Both the position numbers and the translations under genes were made by a program. From the NCBI RefSeq assembly GCF_040954645.1, contig NC_092809.1, positions 68,027,141-68,091,140 on the forward strand: a stretch of 64,000 nt of DNA. The letters are read 5' to 3'. The notes beneath the pieces are model-generated. The model saw nothing but the letters and a program-made list of their open reading frames with translations. It was not told the DNA's origin and did not search any database. This DNA is from Diabrotica undecimpunctata (Eukaryota > Arthropoda > Insecta > Coleoptera > Chrysomelidae). Position 1 is the first letter of the stretch, and the number at the start of each line of letters is the position of its first letter. Positions 21,384-30,805 of the stretch are shown here, piece by piece.

Positions 21384-21416
21384 TGAAATTTTTCCCAAAA
21401 CTTTAGGACCATACGT
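21384..21416 (-). repeat. Right terminal inverted repeat of the DD37E transposon
   Basis: Thirty-three bases identical to the reverse complement of 20113-20145, followed by TA. Confidence 0.95.
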
Positions 21417-21544
21417 TATCGTTTTAAAAAAATTGTATAAAAAAGTGATATTTTTACAAAAGAAAAAGAATTATCTTTTACATTGGCGTGTTGATATCGA
21501 TTTGCAGTTACATTGACGAGTGTATTGGAGGTCACTAAGAACAT

Positions 21545-21786
21545 TTAATTGGTTAATTTGGTGAAAATGTATGATTTTTTTGTTATTACTGATATTTAGC
21601 CAATAAATTAATTAAATCCAAAATTATCTTCTAAGTTATTACGTAAACTAAAGAAAGAAAAAATTGTCCTGTAGAGAAAAAAATTACCTTTTAAATGATG
21701 TACCACACGACCACACTTGCTGTTAAAAAAAAACGCGGGTTGATGCGGGGCAGTAGGGGGTTACATTTGAGGGTATAAATTTTGCA
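21545..21786 (-). repeat. Dispersed repeat, copy 2 (inverted relative to 13436-13672)
   Basis: The reverse complement matches 13436-13672, including the gcatcaaccc block followed by a T-run and the caccaaattaaccaatt end. It lies 130 bp after the DD37E transposon. Confidence 0.75.
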
Positions 21787-22109
21787 TGAAAATTCGTCCC
21801 CATTCCAAGTGTGTCAGTGTCTATTTCCAAGTCCCCATTCCAATAAAAATTTACGTGTTTTCTTACATTTTGAAGAAACTCTTGGAGAGAAACTCGGAGG
21901 GGGGAAGGGGGAATTTTCATTGGAACAAACTTTGTATTGTTATGATCCCAAATTTACATGTTGTTCACAAATTAAAAAAAAGAGACGAAAAGAGAAATAA
22001 ATTAGTAAGGCCACTAATGCCCATTTCCCAAAATAAAGTTAATAAGTATAGGTTTCTGTCAATTTACTTTCCCCACAACCAAGAAACCAAAATATTGCCA
22101 AACTAAGTG

Positions 22110-22560
22110 TGCGCTTATAACGAGGGGCCGACCCTCGCTCGGACCATATGATGGTATCAATTTATCATCGCCAGGTAAATTAAATGGACCTTAGTATTCG
22201 AGCTTAGTATTTTTTCGACCCTCGACCCTAGTACCCTACGATCGACACTACGAGGCACCAACCACGCTCGGACCATAGGATGGTATATTATCATCGCCAG
22301 GTAAAATAAATGAAACATTTTAAAAATGCCAGCATTCACTGTCAAAGCGCAGCGCCGAGTCTCGAGCCAGGTATCGGACCATAGACTTGGACCATAGTAT
22401 TCGAGATTAGTATTTTTTCGACCCTCGATCCTAGTACTCTACGATCGACACTACGAGGCGCCGACCACCGACCCTCGTTCTGACTATCGGATCAATCACC
22501 AGGTAAAAGAAATCCATTTTATTTTAAATGTGAGCGTTCACTGTCGGCGCTATGATCTTG
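22110..22560. repeat. Diverged tandem array, period about 205 bp
   Basis: The block starting ttagtattcgagcttag at about 22191-22256 recurs at about 22396-22462 with a few changes. The flanking sub-blocks (ctcggaccata-gatggtat and catcgccaggtaaa) occur up to three times, starting near 22119, 22247 and 22458. The array is richer in GC and CpG (gaccctcg, cgatcgac) than its surroundings. It has no coding potential I can defend. Confidence 0.7.
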
Positions 22561-23479
22561 GCGAGGATACTATGCAGTGGTCTCTGTTATAAACGCTATA
22601 CCCTTAGAAGAAAAGGATAAACCATCGGGAAAAATTTTCTACTATAACTCCTCTACATTTAATTTCTAGAAATCAGCGTTAGGTCTTGTATATCCGAGTA
22701 CACTTAATACATAGAGGACCTATGTGCAGAATACCGACCTACGCTCATATTTGGTATGGTATTACAAACAAATCTATAACTATTATTAAGTAAACCAAAT
22801 AATCTTAGTATACACAATATGGAGTTAACAGTAAAGAAGAAAATTAAAAAAGTTATGTAGTATTTATCCTCAAAAGTTTAATTAAATTTATAAATAAAAG
22901 TCCTAAATATTTACTTAAACATTTTACTTTTTCTGTAATAAATATATTTTAACTTTACCGTCATAATAATTAATCCCTTTCTACAAACTACTAAGAAAAA
23001 TTCAATTGACCTTTATAATACATCATGGTATTCAACCTATTGCCCCACAAAACCGCCCATATGGTCACTATTTTGAAAACAAAACTGCATCAAAAGAGCT
23101 TTGTTAGACACCTCGCTGCAAGGCGACAAGTCCGTATTCCGTAATGAAAAAGTCACTCACTCATATCATCCTCTAAATGTATATGAATCAGCGCTACAAT
23201 GACACAAAGGTCCATACGGCCACCGACAAACACAAAGGTGCACAAACTTCTGCATTTACTTTTGTTAGGCCAAGTCTGGGGTAAACAGCTCGATGGAAAT
23301 TTCGTCAAACATGTCAGGTCTAATAGTTTTAGAAAAAGAAGACAAATATTTTATGTTTACTTAAATACTGATAAGCATTAACCAAAAAATTAACCAAATA
23401 AACAAAATTACTTTAAACGTAAACATATCTATGGAAATAGAAAATGATAGCAATAAAAAATCAATAAAGTGTCCTCCAC
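22561..23479. other. No gene recognised
   Basis: AT-rich sequence with only short chance frames (for example 23199-23381). No repeats or motifs stood out. Confidence 0.45.
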
Positions 23480-24070
23480 CTTGCATTGATACAACGAATC
23501 CAGTTGTAAGTAATGCCATAGTTAACTAAATTATGTGGGATAATTTCCTCAAGATCAAAAATTCGTTCCCGTAATTTAACTTCTCATTCGATTTCATCTC
23601 GGTTATTATACCATTTTTACAACTAACGATTTCAGATGTCTCCAAAAATAAAAATCCAGTACATTGCATTCGAGACATCCTGGTGGCCACATAACAGGTT
23701 CATTCCTACCAATCCAACAGGATAAGTGGTATTAAATAAATTTTGAACAGCTCAGGTAAAATATGCCAGGCCTCCGTCGTAAAAAGACCACATTTCATTG
23801 CGTGTTTGCAAAGGCACGTCTTCAAGAACTATCATCAAAACATTTGGTAAGAAATTATAATAGACCTCTTCGTTTAGTGTTATGGGTAATTGATACGTTC
23901 CTATCAAACGATTGTGAAATATTATTCCAGCCCTTAAATTTATGCTAAATTTCGTTGAATGGTTCTCGTCACCCGTTATGTGGCAATTATAAAGATTATA
24001 CACACTGTTTTCGTGAAACATGTTTTATCCGCACATAACACTTTAGATAAATTTAGCTTTTTTGACGAGT
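23480..24070 (-). pseudogene. DDE transposase relic (mariner/IS630-like)
   Basis: Minus-strand reading gives a catalytic-domain series: VLCADKTCFT, VYNLHNCHI, AGIIFHNRLIGTYQLP, YYNFLPNVLMIVLEDVPLQTR and WSFYDGGLAYFT (an eroded HDGAPAHF motif), then MNLLCGHQDV in place of the SPDL block and IFIFGDI for the FFLWG block. Stops and frameshifts are frequent and the catalytic residues are partly lost. Part of it stays open as 89 codons at 23752-24021. Confidence 0.65.
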
Positions 24071-24379
24071 GTATCTTGAAAGTACCTACAAAATGTTAAT
24101 TTTAGAGGAAGATTACCTTGTTGTACATGTACCTATGAACAACGTTTTTTGACATCCCAATATACATAAATTCCCAAAATAAATTACATTGCTTGCGCTT
24201 CTCCATAAATAATCAACATATCATGATACTCACGAATCGTAAAAATTTTCGCGGTGACACTACACACGATTATTTCTTTTACCGGCATGTAAGTAGTATT
24301 TTGTTTTTTACTAATTTATTACAATTCAATAGATTATCACTTACCAATTTGTGGGTTTTTACTTTGTCTGCTTAATCAT

Positions 24380-24650
24380 TTTTATTCCTATTAATAAACA
24401 CATACATGTAATATTGGCATAATTACTGTAATTTTTTATCTTTATCTTTATAAGACAGCACCCTAATATGGGCTTTTTGTAATTTCAGCATTTAATTTAC
24501 TTTGTACCCTTTGACCTGAAGATGCTTTGTAAAATGTAGAAAGCGAAACCGGTCGTTTTGGTAGTAAAATTAAATTGATTGTGAGTCTTTTTTGATTTTA
24601 TGTGAGTCTGATTTTATTTCTTTTACCTATTTTAAATGGACTCACACAAG
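24380..24650 (+). mobile_element. PLE terminal segment (solo) carrying a hammerhead-like motif
   Basis: No coding part is present. The segment is identified only by the hammerhead-type fold at 24496-24568, the hallmark of PLE terminal repeats, in an AT-rich non-coding context that ends at a (TA)n tract. Boundaries are approximate. Confidence 0.45.
24496..24568 (+). ncRNA. Hammerhead-ribozyme-like fold
   Basis: Core elements are CTGAAGA (24516-24522) and GAAA (24545-24548). Stem II pairs GCTTT (24524-24528) with AAAGC (24540-24544). Stem III is ACC (24548-24550) with GGT (24551-24553), giving a cleavage nucleotide C24554. Stem I pairs GAC (24513-24515) with GTT (24555-24557, one G-T wobble), then, after an internal loop, ACC (24506-24508) with GGT (24560-24562) and TTTACT (24496-24501) with AGTAAA (24563-24568). 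As in the 6.1-kb motif, one extra T (24523) precedes stem II. This is a type-I layout with a minimal stem III. Confidence 0.65.
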
Positions 24651-24661
24651 CAACACTTTCA

Positions 24662-24663
<2 letters not shown>

Positions 24664-24751
<88 letters not shown>
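24664..24751. repeat. (TA)n microsatellite with one C interruption
   Basis: Alternating TA from 24664 to 24751 with a single C at 24715, flanked on both sides by TCATGA. Confidence 0.95.
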
Positions 24752-24753
<2 letters not shown>

Positions 24754-24889
24754 TGAATGTAATATATAATTAATGAAGTCACACAAAGACACCAGATAAA
24801 AACAAATATAAAATGAAAAGAACTATACACGCACCCAGATACTATAAAAGAGCCAAGGCGTAAAAGTTAAGATAAGCAGGTGACATTCA

Positions 24890-25117
24890 ACGCGAACCAT
24901 GTAACCGATAGTCAAAGCTAAAGTGGCAGTCTAGCGCAAAAGTAAGAAGAATATCAGGACGATCACGCACCAGATGGAGAGATAACATCCATATTGATCT
25001 CAATACCATGAGCTTAAAAATTAACAAGGACCTCACGATGGATCGGAAGAGTGCGAGGCAGATAGTACAGTCAGCCAAGACAGACAATGAATTGTAGAGC
25101 TACAGAGTAAGTAAGTA
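24890..25117 (+). mobile_element. RTE-like non-LTR retrotransposon, 3' end with (GTAA)n tail
   Basis: The plus strand reads SSAKVRRISGRSRTRWRDNI, then MDRKSARQIVQSAKTDNEL followed by a stop and a tail gagtaagtaagtaaaa at 25105-25119. The RTRWRDNI and DR-x-R-IV-AKTDNEL motifs are the extreme C-terminus of an RTE-type ORF2. Everything upstream is missing. Confidence 0.65.
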
Positions 25118-25439
25118 AAAACGAACTTTGGTTTAAAAGAACTCGCAATAGAAGTTTTTAAAGAATACTTGTTTAAACATAAAACGACAGTTTTGAGATT
25201 TTAATACAGTTAATAAAAATGCAGCAAAAATTCGTCAAGACACTAATTTAAAAATTAAACTATCAAAAATTACAAAATGATAGGCAGTTATCTACTTCTG
25301 ATACATCTAGGTTTATTTATTGAATCTGATCTATAGTTACTTATGCTGAGCTAGTTTGATTTAACAAAAAGTGCAACAATTACTTGAGTCCAACACTTAG
25401 CTAAAAGACACTTCAGAATAAAGCATAAAGGATACCTAT

Positions 25440-26150
25440 ACAGAGTTAAAGGAAATCAAGACGGGGGTGCCGCAAGAAAGTGTGCTCGGCCTAGTTCTCT
25501 GCTTACACACTAGCGATGTTCCTGAACTCTAAAATAGAACAATCGCAACATTTTCGGATGACAAAGCTGTTCTGGCAGTTCGAAATAATCATGAAGAAGC
25601 TGCAACAAATCTACAATCTTCAGTAAACAAAATCGATCATTTTACTATAAAATGTAAGAAAAAATTGAATGGAACAAAATCACTGTATGTAAATTTCACT
25701 AATAAGAACAAAAAATATGTGAGAATTAAAATAAATGACATCCAGATCACTGTTGCGTATACAGTGCAGTACCTGCGTATGCATCTTGATGCGACACTTT
25801 GTTGCAAGTTCCATATAAAGAAAAAACGAGAAAGACTTGACCTAACATTGAACTAACGAAATTGTACTGGTTGCTGGAAAGAAACTAAAAGCTCTCTGTA
25901 AATAATAAACTTTTGATCTATCTTTTAATCTAGTCAGATTGGTATGGTCATACGGTGCTCAGCTCTGGGGTTGTGCTATCAAGAACAATATTTTAAAGAT
26001 GCAACGCTTTTGGATCAAAGTATCAAGAAGCAGCATCCATGCCGAAATACAGCAATTTGCTTAATCAATTTGCTCAATTATCAGTAAAGATTGTATCAAC
26101 ATGTGAATATCAAGACTCTTTAACTCCTGGATAATGCAGAGTTAGTAAGA
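25440..26150 (+). mobile_element. Jockey-clade non-LTR retrotransposon fragment
   Basis: The plus strand encodes KTGVPQESVLGLVLCLHTSDVP (RT block 4), ATFSDDKAVLAV (FADD active site eroded to FSDD), NGTKSLYVNFTNK, and VQYLRMHLD in place of the KYLGVHLD motif. This order is that of Jockey-clade reverse transcriptases. Several stops (for example at 25857) and frameshifts are present. Only the middle of the RT survives, about 700 bp. Confidence 0.65.
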
Positions 26151-26489
26151 AGACTGAAAAGGGTGAAACCCTTCGAGTAAGTGTAGGGATTAGTTAAAAA
26201 GTAGAGTATACTACTGCTTAGTATACGCGAGTGCTTGTGTAAGTAATTACTCTAAGTAAGAAGGATCCTGTAAAAACATTGTTGAATGTAACTATAGTTT
26301 TAAGTATTTATTACTAATAATTTAGGACAGAACAGAACTGCTCATTGACCTTTCTGGGAAAGCATATAATCATGTCTGACTCCTTGTAGAATTTGCCCCT
26401 TATATGTCCACTTCTCATTAATACGAACGGGTGCTGTTAGACATCAATATAATTTTTCAATAATACTGATGTGGCGGCTATCAACTCCT

Positions 26490-27915
26490 TTTACGCTGCC
26501 TTCTTTATCTTACAATATCTTGAATTCTGCACTGCTCTCTAAAATTTGTATTTCTCACCCTGTCTCTTCTTGTTTTGCCCACTATTGTTCTTAGGGTTTT
26601 CATTTCGGCAACCCTTAGCGTCTGTTTCGTTTTGTTGGTATCTTCGCGCACTTCTATGCCATATGTCATGATCGGTCGTATGCCAGTCTTGTAGATTCTA
26701 ATTTTACTATCTTTGCGTATATACGGCTTTGCCCAGACTATCCCCGCAGACATCCCGACAAAGCGGATGCTTTGTTGATCTGACTCCTTAGGTCCTTTAC
26801 TGGGTCGTGTCTGCTTGATATATCTATACCCAGATATCTGAATTGCATCACCTGTTCTATGGGGTTGTTCTCAACCACTAACTTACATCTGAGCGGATCT
26901 TTTGCTATTGTCATACATTTAGTTTTGTTGGTAGAAATGGTCATATTTAGTTGAAGGCTTATTTGAAAGAACTGAAAGAGCTGTCTCTGAAGATCATCTT
27001 CTGATTCGGCAATAATTGCTGCGTCATCTGCGTAACACACCATACCAATTCTTTTGTTGCCCATTCTGTATCCGAGATTGAGAGATGTTACTTTGTTTAT
27101 AATTTTGCCCATGAGTAGGTTAAACAAGAAGGTTCTTAAACTGTCGCCTTGTCTAATTTCTCCCGGTGTTAGAATATTTTCAGTGAACTGGTCTCCTGCT
27201 TAACAACAACTGTGTAACTTTGGTTGCATTGTTGTTATTTAGGTGATGGACTAGCCTTTGTTATGTTGGTCGGCGTTTTATTTTCTATTAATATATTTAG
27301 AATGTCTCCCAGGTGAACCCTGTCAAACGCCTTCGTCAGATCAATGAAGCAAATTTACGCTGGCATGCCGAACTCTATAGCTTTTTATTTTATTTGTTTT
27401 ATTATGAATACTGCATCTGTTATAGACCGCCCTCTTGTCAAACCTTGTTGATCTTCAGCATTAGTGATTTGCCTTTCCAATTTGTCCTTAAGAATACTTG
27501 TGAAAAGTTTCATCGTTGTATTTAAGAGGGTTATTCCTTTATAGTTTTGTGGGCAAGCTTTTTGTCCTTCTTTAAATATGGGGATTGTGATGCACTTATG
27601 CCATTCCTCTGGTGTTTTTGTGTCGTTTAAGATTTTGTTAAATAGTTGTGTCAGTTTATTTACAGATTCAGGATCTCCATATTTTAAGAGTTCATTGGGT
27701 ATACCATCTGCTCCAGGTGATTTTCTGTTTTTTAGCTTCCTGATCTTCCTTTGCTTCTACCCCTTCGTCATTGATTGTAGCACTTATATCTGCTTCGTAT
27801 TTATTTATATTCAGCGTTTCTTTAGCATCATATAGCTCCTTAAAATGCTGTTGCCATGTCTCTATAGGTACTACCTTGGTCTGCACGAACTCGTTAACTG
27901 GTTTTTTTTTCCAAA
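26490..27915 (-). mobile_element. Non-LTR retrotransposon (RTE-like), degenerate
   Basis: On the minus strand the element reads from 27915 to 26490. An N-terminal linker has TWQQHFKELYDAKET. A broken RT N-terminal half spans 27690-27150. Then come 27127-26738 with MVCYADDAAIIAESEDD (catalytic YADD), STNKTKCM and FRYLGIDISSRHDP, and 26753-26505 with RIYKTGIRPIMTYGIE and RTIVGKTRRDRVRN. Frameshifts and stops separate these pieces. The 3' terminus is near 26490. Confidence 0.75.
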
Positions 27916-27924
27916 GCATTTTCC

Positions 27925-28270
27925 CAGTTCTCAATCCATTTCTTAATCCAAACTGCGCTTCATTTTGATCTACTTCACACTTATTGTTTATTATACTGTG
28001 GTTCTACAAGTAGGAATAACTTTAAATTGTGACTCATAAGAGTTATAAGGCTATAGTCTCTAGTGTTTTGGGCGTTGTTTTTTTAGTTAAGTTATAAATT
28101 CAAACCTCAAAGAGGCCTTCTATCTTTAGTAATTCTGATCGTTCATCTTCCATGGTCCAACCAAACCTAATCTAATATCCGTTTTTCTGCTAGTCTGACG
28201 TCATTAAATAGTTCATTTATATACGTACACCAAGTTGTCCGAATGTCTTCTTCATTTAACATTAACATTC
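27925..28270 (-). mobile_element. RTE-clade fragment abutting the 26.5-27.9 kb element
   Basis: The minus strand gives TWCTYINELFNDVRL, DYSLITLMSHNLKL (RT block 2) and AQFGLRNGLRTGKML, where similarity stops abruptly near 27925. The motifs match the family at 14.6-16.8 kb rather than the adjoining element, so two different insertions meet here. Confidence 0.6.
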
Positions 28271-29201
28271 TGTGTTGAGCCTACAATTATTTAAGGAGTT
28301 TTCTTATGATAGAGGCTAGCTATGTCTCTGCTTTTTCGAACATGTTGAATGTGTCGTGTTTGTATTTTAATTCTTCCTCCATCAACTCAAGAATTTTCTT
28401 CTATTTTTTTTTGCTACCTGTATTACATTTATTTTTGATGTTTAGGACTTCTCGATTATTTTCTTTTATCTACTTTTTACTTTTATAAACTAAAAATATT
28501 GTAATAATTATCATTTTCGTAAAATATTGCCGATAATTATTATTTGGTGTGCCTGTAAGCAACTGGCCTATATTTTAAAAACCGTTTCCCGCATGCTAAT
28601 CCCACCCTTAAAGTTAGAAGTAAGAAAGGGTGGAATCGGGTAAAAACTTTCGGTGGAGATTCCTGTTGTTGGTCCGTGTATTCTATTGAAGTAAGCAAAA
28701 GAACAACTGTTTGACATTTGGCACGAATCCAGTCTTTTGTCTCACGGCTTGTGCTTTCTATCCCTCTCGATTCTTGGCCAAACGCCTCTCTTCCTTTGTT
28801 TGTTATGCAACTAAAAAAGTTTTATCAAGATGGCGTTACAGGTGGTTTAGATAACATAAAGGAGTTTCTTACAAATAACATACCAAAGTTGTTTTTGTGA
28901 GTTTGAAGTACTACGCGCGAGTGCAGCAAGTGATTTTTCCTGAAAACAAACACAAATTGAATTTTGGAGGAGAGTTAGTTTAAAATTGAAAAATTTTTAA
29001 TAAGTTAGCATTTATTTACTTTTGAAAATATTGCGAAATCGGTATTAAATATATTTATTTGGTTACTTATATAACAGTAACAGTTATTATACAGAAGTCG
29101 ATCTAGAAAGCAGGTTAAAGTTAGATAATTTAAATGCAATATAATGTAGTATAATTTTTACATAATTGATGGATTCGACCGTTACTTGATGGAAATTCAT
29201 T
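28271..29201. other. No gene recognised
   Basis: AT-rich DNA. A small inverted repeat (ccaccctt near 28603 and aagggtgg near 28627) is present. No coding or structural feature can be defended. Confidence 0.45.
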
Positions 29202-29341
29202 TTATGTAACAATAAAACACTGAAAACTTTGTTTTCAAAACTTCCACAAAATTTATTTTAAATTCTTATCACTACAGCTGTTTCGGCTAATTGCCTTTCT
29301 CAAGTTATCTGTTTTTGGCATGGGTTTACACTTTATAGTCT

Positions 29342-29797
29342 CTAACGAAATAGGTTGAGGAGGGGAGAACTGTTTGTCTCAAGCTGGTCATTCAGAATTA
29401 TATCTGTGTTTTTTAATTTGTTGATTTCCATAGATTCTAACAAAGATAGCTTAAGGCCTTTATTTTGAATGTGTAATATTTTAAATTCGTCATTAAAAGA
29501 ATGATTATGATCTAGAAGGTGAAGTGCGTATGTAGAATCTGTTTTTCTATTATTGAAAGTCCTTTTATGTTCTGCTATTCGTTTATTAAAATTTCTACCT
29601 GTTTGACCAATGTAAGTTTTTGGGCAGTCGCCGCATTTAAGTTTGTACACACCACTGTGTAAGTGTTTTTTATGCTGGCTCTTGTTGTTTTTAATATATT
29701 TGCCTAGGTTGTTATTTGTTCTGAAAGCTGGTGTTATTCCTTTCTTTTTTATGTGTTTGGCTATTTTTGTTGATATTTTGCCTGTATATGTAATCGA
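29342..29797 (-). CDS. Penelope-like GIY-YIG endonuclease fragment, left arm
   Basis: About 151 codons are open on the minus strand from the palindrome centre (29797) to the stop at 29342. They begin with a TYTGKISTKIAKHIKKKG linker. The GIY-YIG nuclease begins VYKLKCGDCPKTYIGQTG, with the family's C-C pair before the Y-I-G and the following R-x-x-EH (KRIAEHKR) containing the conserved Arg and His. It ends with an LLESMEI segment in which E is the expected metal-ligand glutamate. In PLEs this domain lies C-terminal to the reverse transcriptase and nicks target DNA. No RT is attached, so it is a fragment. Confidence 0.8.
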   Translation of the reverse strand, partial: SITYTGKISTKIAKHIKKKGITPAFRTNNNLGKYIKNNKSQHKKHLHSGVYKLKCGDCPKTYIGQTGRNFNKRIAEHKRTFNNRKTDSTYALHLLDHNHSFNDEFKILHIQNKGLKLSLLESMEINKLKNTDIILNDQLETNSSPLLNLFR

Positions 29798-29847
29798 ACT
29801 TACATTATAGTATTTCCACCACCAGAGAAAAAACCCAGTACCTTCTG

Positions 29848-30304
29848 CTCGATTACATATACAGGCAAAATATCAACAAAAATAGCCAAACACATAAAAA
29901 AGAAAGGAATAACACCAGCTTTCAGAACAAATAACAACCTAGGCAAATATATTAAAAACAACAAGAGCCAGCATAAAAAACACTTACACAGTGGTGTGTA
30001 CAAACTTAAATGCGGCGACTGCCCAAAAACTTACATTGGTGAAACAGGTAGAAATTTTAATAAACGAATAGCAGAACATAAAAGGGCTTTCAATAATAGA
30101 AAAACAGATTCTACATACGTACTTCACCTTCTAGATCATAATCATTCTTTTAATGACGAATTTAAAATTTTACACATTCAAAATAAAGGCCTTAAGCTAT
30201 CTTTGTTAGAATCTATGGAAATCAACAAATTAAAAAACACAGATATAATTCTGAATGACCAGCTTGAGACAAACAGTTCTCCCCTCCCCAATCTATTTCA
30301 TTAG
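29848..30304 (+). CDS. Penelope-like GIY-YIG endonuclease fragment, right arm
   Basis: This is the mirror copy of 29342-29797, open from the palindrome centre to the TAG at 30302-30304. Landmarks are TYTGKISTKIAKH, VYKLKCGDCPKTYIGETG, KRIAEHKRAF and LLESMEI. It differs from the left-arm copy at five residues in the last 102 (including Q/E after YIG and L/P near the end). Catalytic-type residues are kept in both copies, which suggests either a recent duplication or gene conversion between arms. No start codon or RT is attached. Confidence 0.8.
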
Positions 30305-30444
30305 AGACTATAAAGTGTAAACCCATGCCAAAAACAGATAACTTGAGAAAGGCAATTAGCCGAAACAGCTGTAGTGATAAGAATTTAAAATAAATTTTGT
30401 GGAAGTTTTGAAAACAAAGTTTTCAGTGTTTTATTGTTATATAA

Positions 30445-30800
30445 TTTTTACCACTAAGTTAATGGCACTGAAGAAACCAAAAGACTGGTTACATAAGATA
30501 GTAGAATGGAGATAATATAGTCATTATTAGAGCGCGGAATATGTGCAACATTTTTTTGAAAAAATATGCGCATATATATGCATCTTTTTTCATGAAAATA
30601 TGCAAAACCATTGACTTTTATTACAAAATATTCAATCCAATATGTAATAAAATTTAATAATGTAATAGAACAAAATAGGGTGCAAAAAATACTATGTTTA
30701 AAGATTGGTTTTTATTTGAAAAAAATACACATAGTAAGTAAGCAAAAAATATAGTCAGACACAGTTGTTTATTATTTTAAAATGGTACATACAAAGTATT
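30445..30800. other. AT-rich spacer between the PLE duplication and hAT relic
   Basis: Contains short alternating runs (gcgcatatatatgcat near 30567) and may include the non-coding 3' end of the hAT element. No TIR was proven. Confidence 0.4.
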
Positions 30801-30805
30801 ATAAT

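Larger units (their letters stand above)
20113..21416 (+). mobile_element. Tc1/mariner-superfamily transposon with perfect 33-bp TIRs, DD37E type
   Basis: The 1,304-bp element is bounded by perfect 33-bp terminal inverted repeats (20113-20145 and 21384-21416, starting acgtatggtcctaaagtt) and flanked by TA on both sides (20111-20112 and 21417-21418), the expected Tc1/mariner target duplication. It holds one transposase gene. The spacing between the second and third catalytic residues is 37. The TIRs could still be mobilised in trans although the transposase is broken. Confidence 0.93.
29202..30444. repeat. Large inverted duplication of a PLE 3' end (596-bp arms, 51-bp spacer)
   Basis: The left arm 29202-29797 and right arm 29849-30444 are the same length and nearly identical as inverted copies. 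Each carries, from the centre outward, a PLE linker, a GIY-YIG endonuclease coding end, a 3' UTR with a palindromic GAAACAGCTGT hairpin region, and a terminal tttattgtta-type end. The arms differ at scattered positions, giving 5 amino-acid differences over 102 codons. PLEs are known for inverted and partial tandem arrangements. A transcript across the locus would fold into a long hairpin. Confidence 0.9.

Noticed and set aside
28595..28640. The ccaccctt/aagggtgg repeat as a terminator or regulatory site
   Set aside because: It is a short chance-level inverted repeat in unassigned DNA with no gene beside it.
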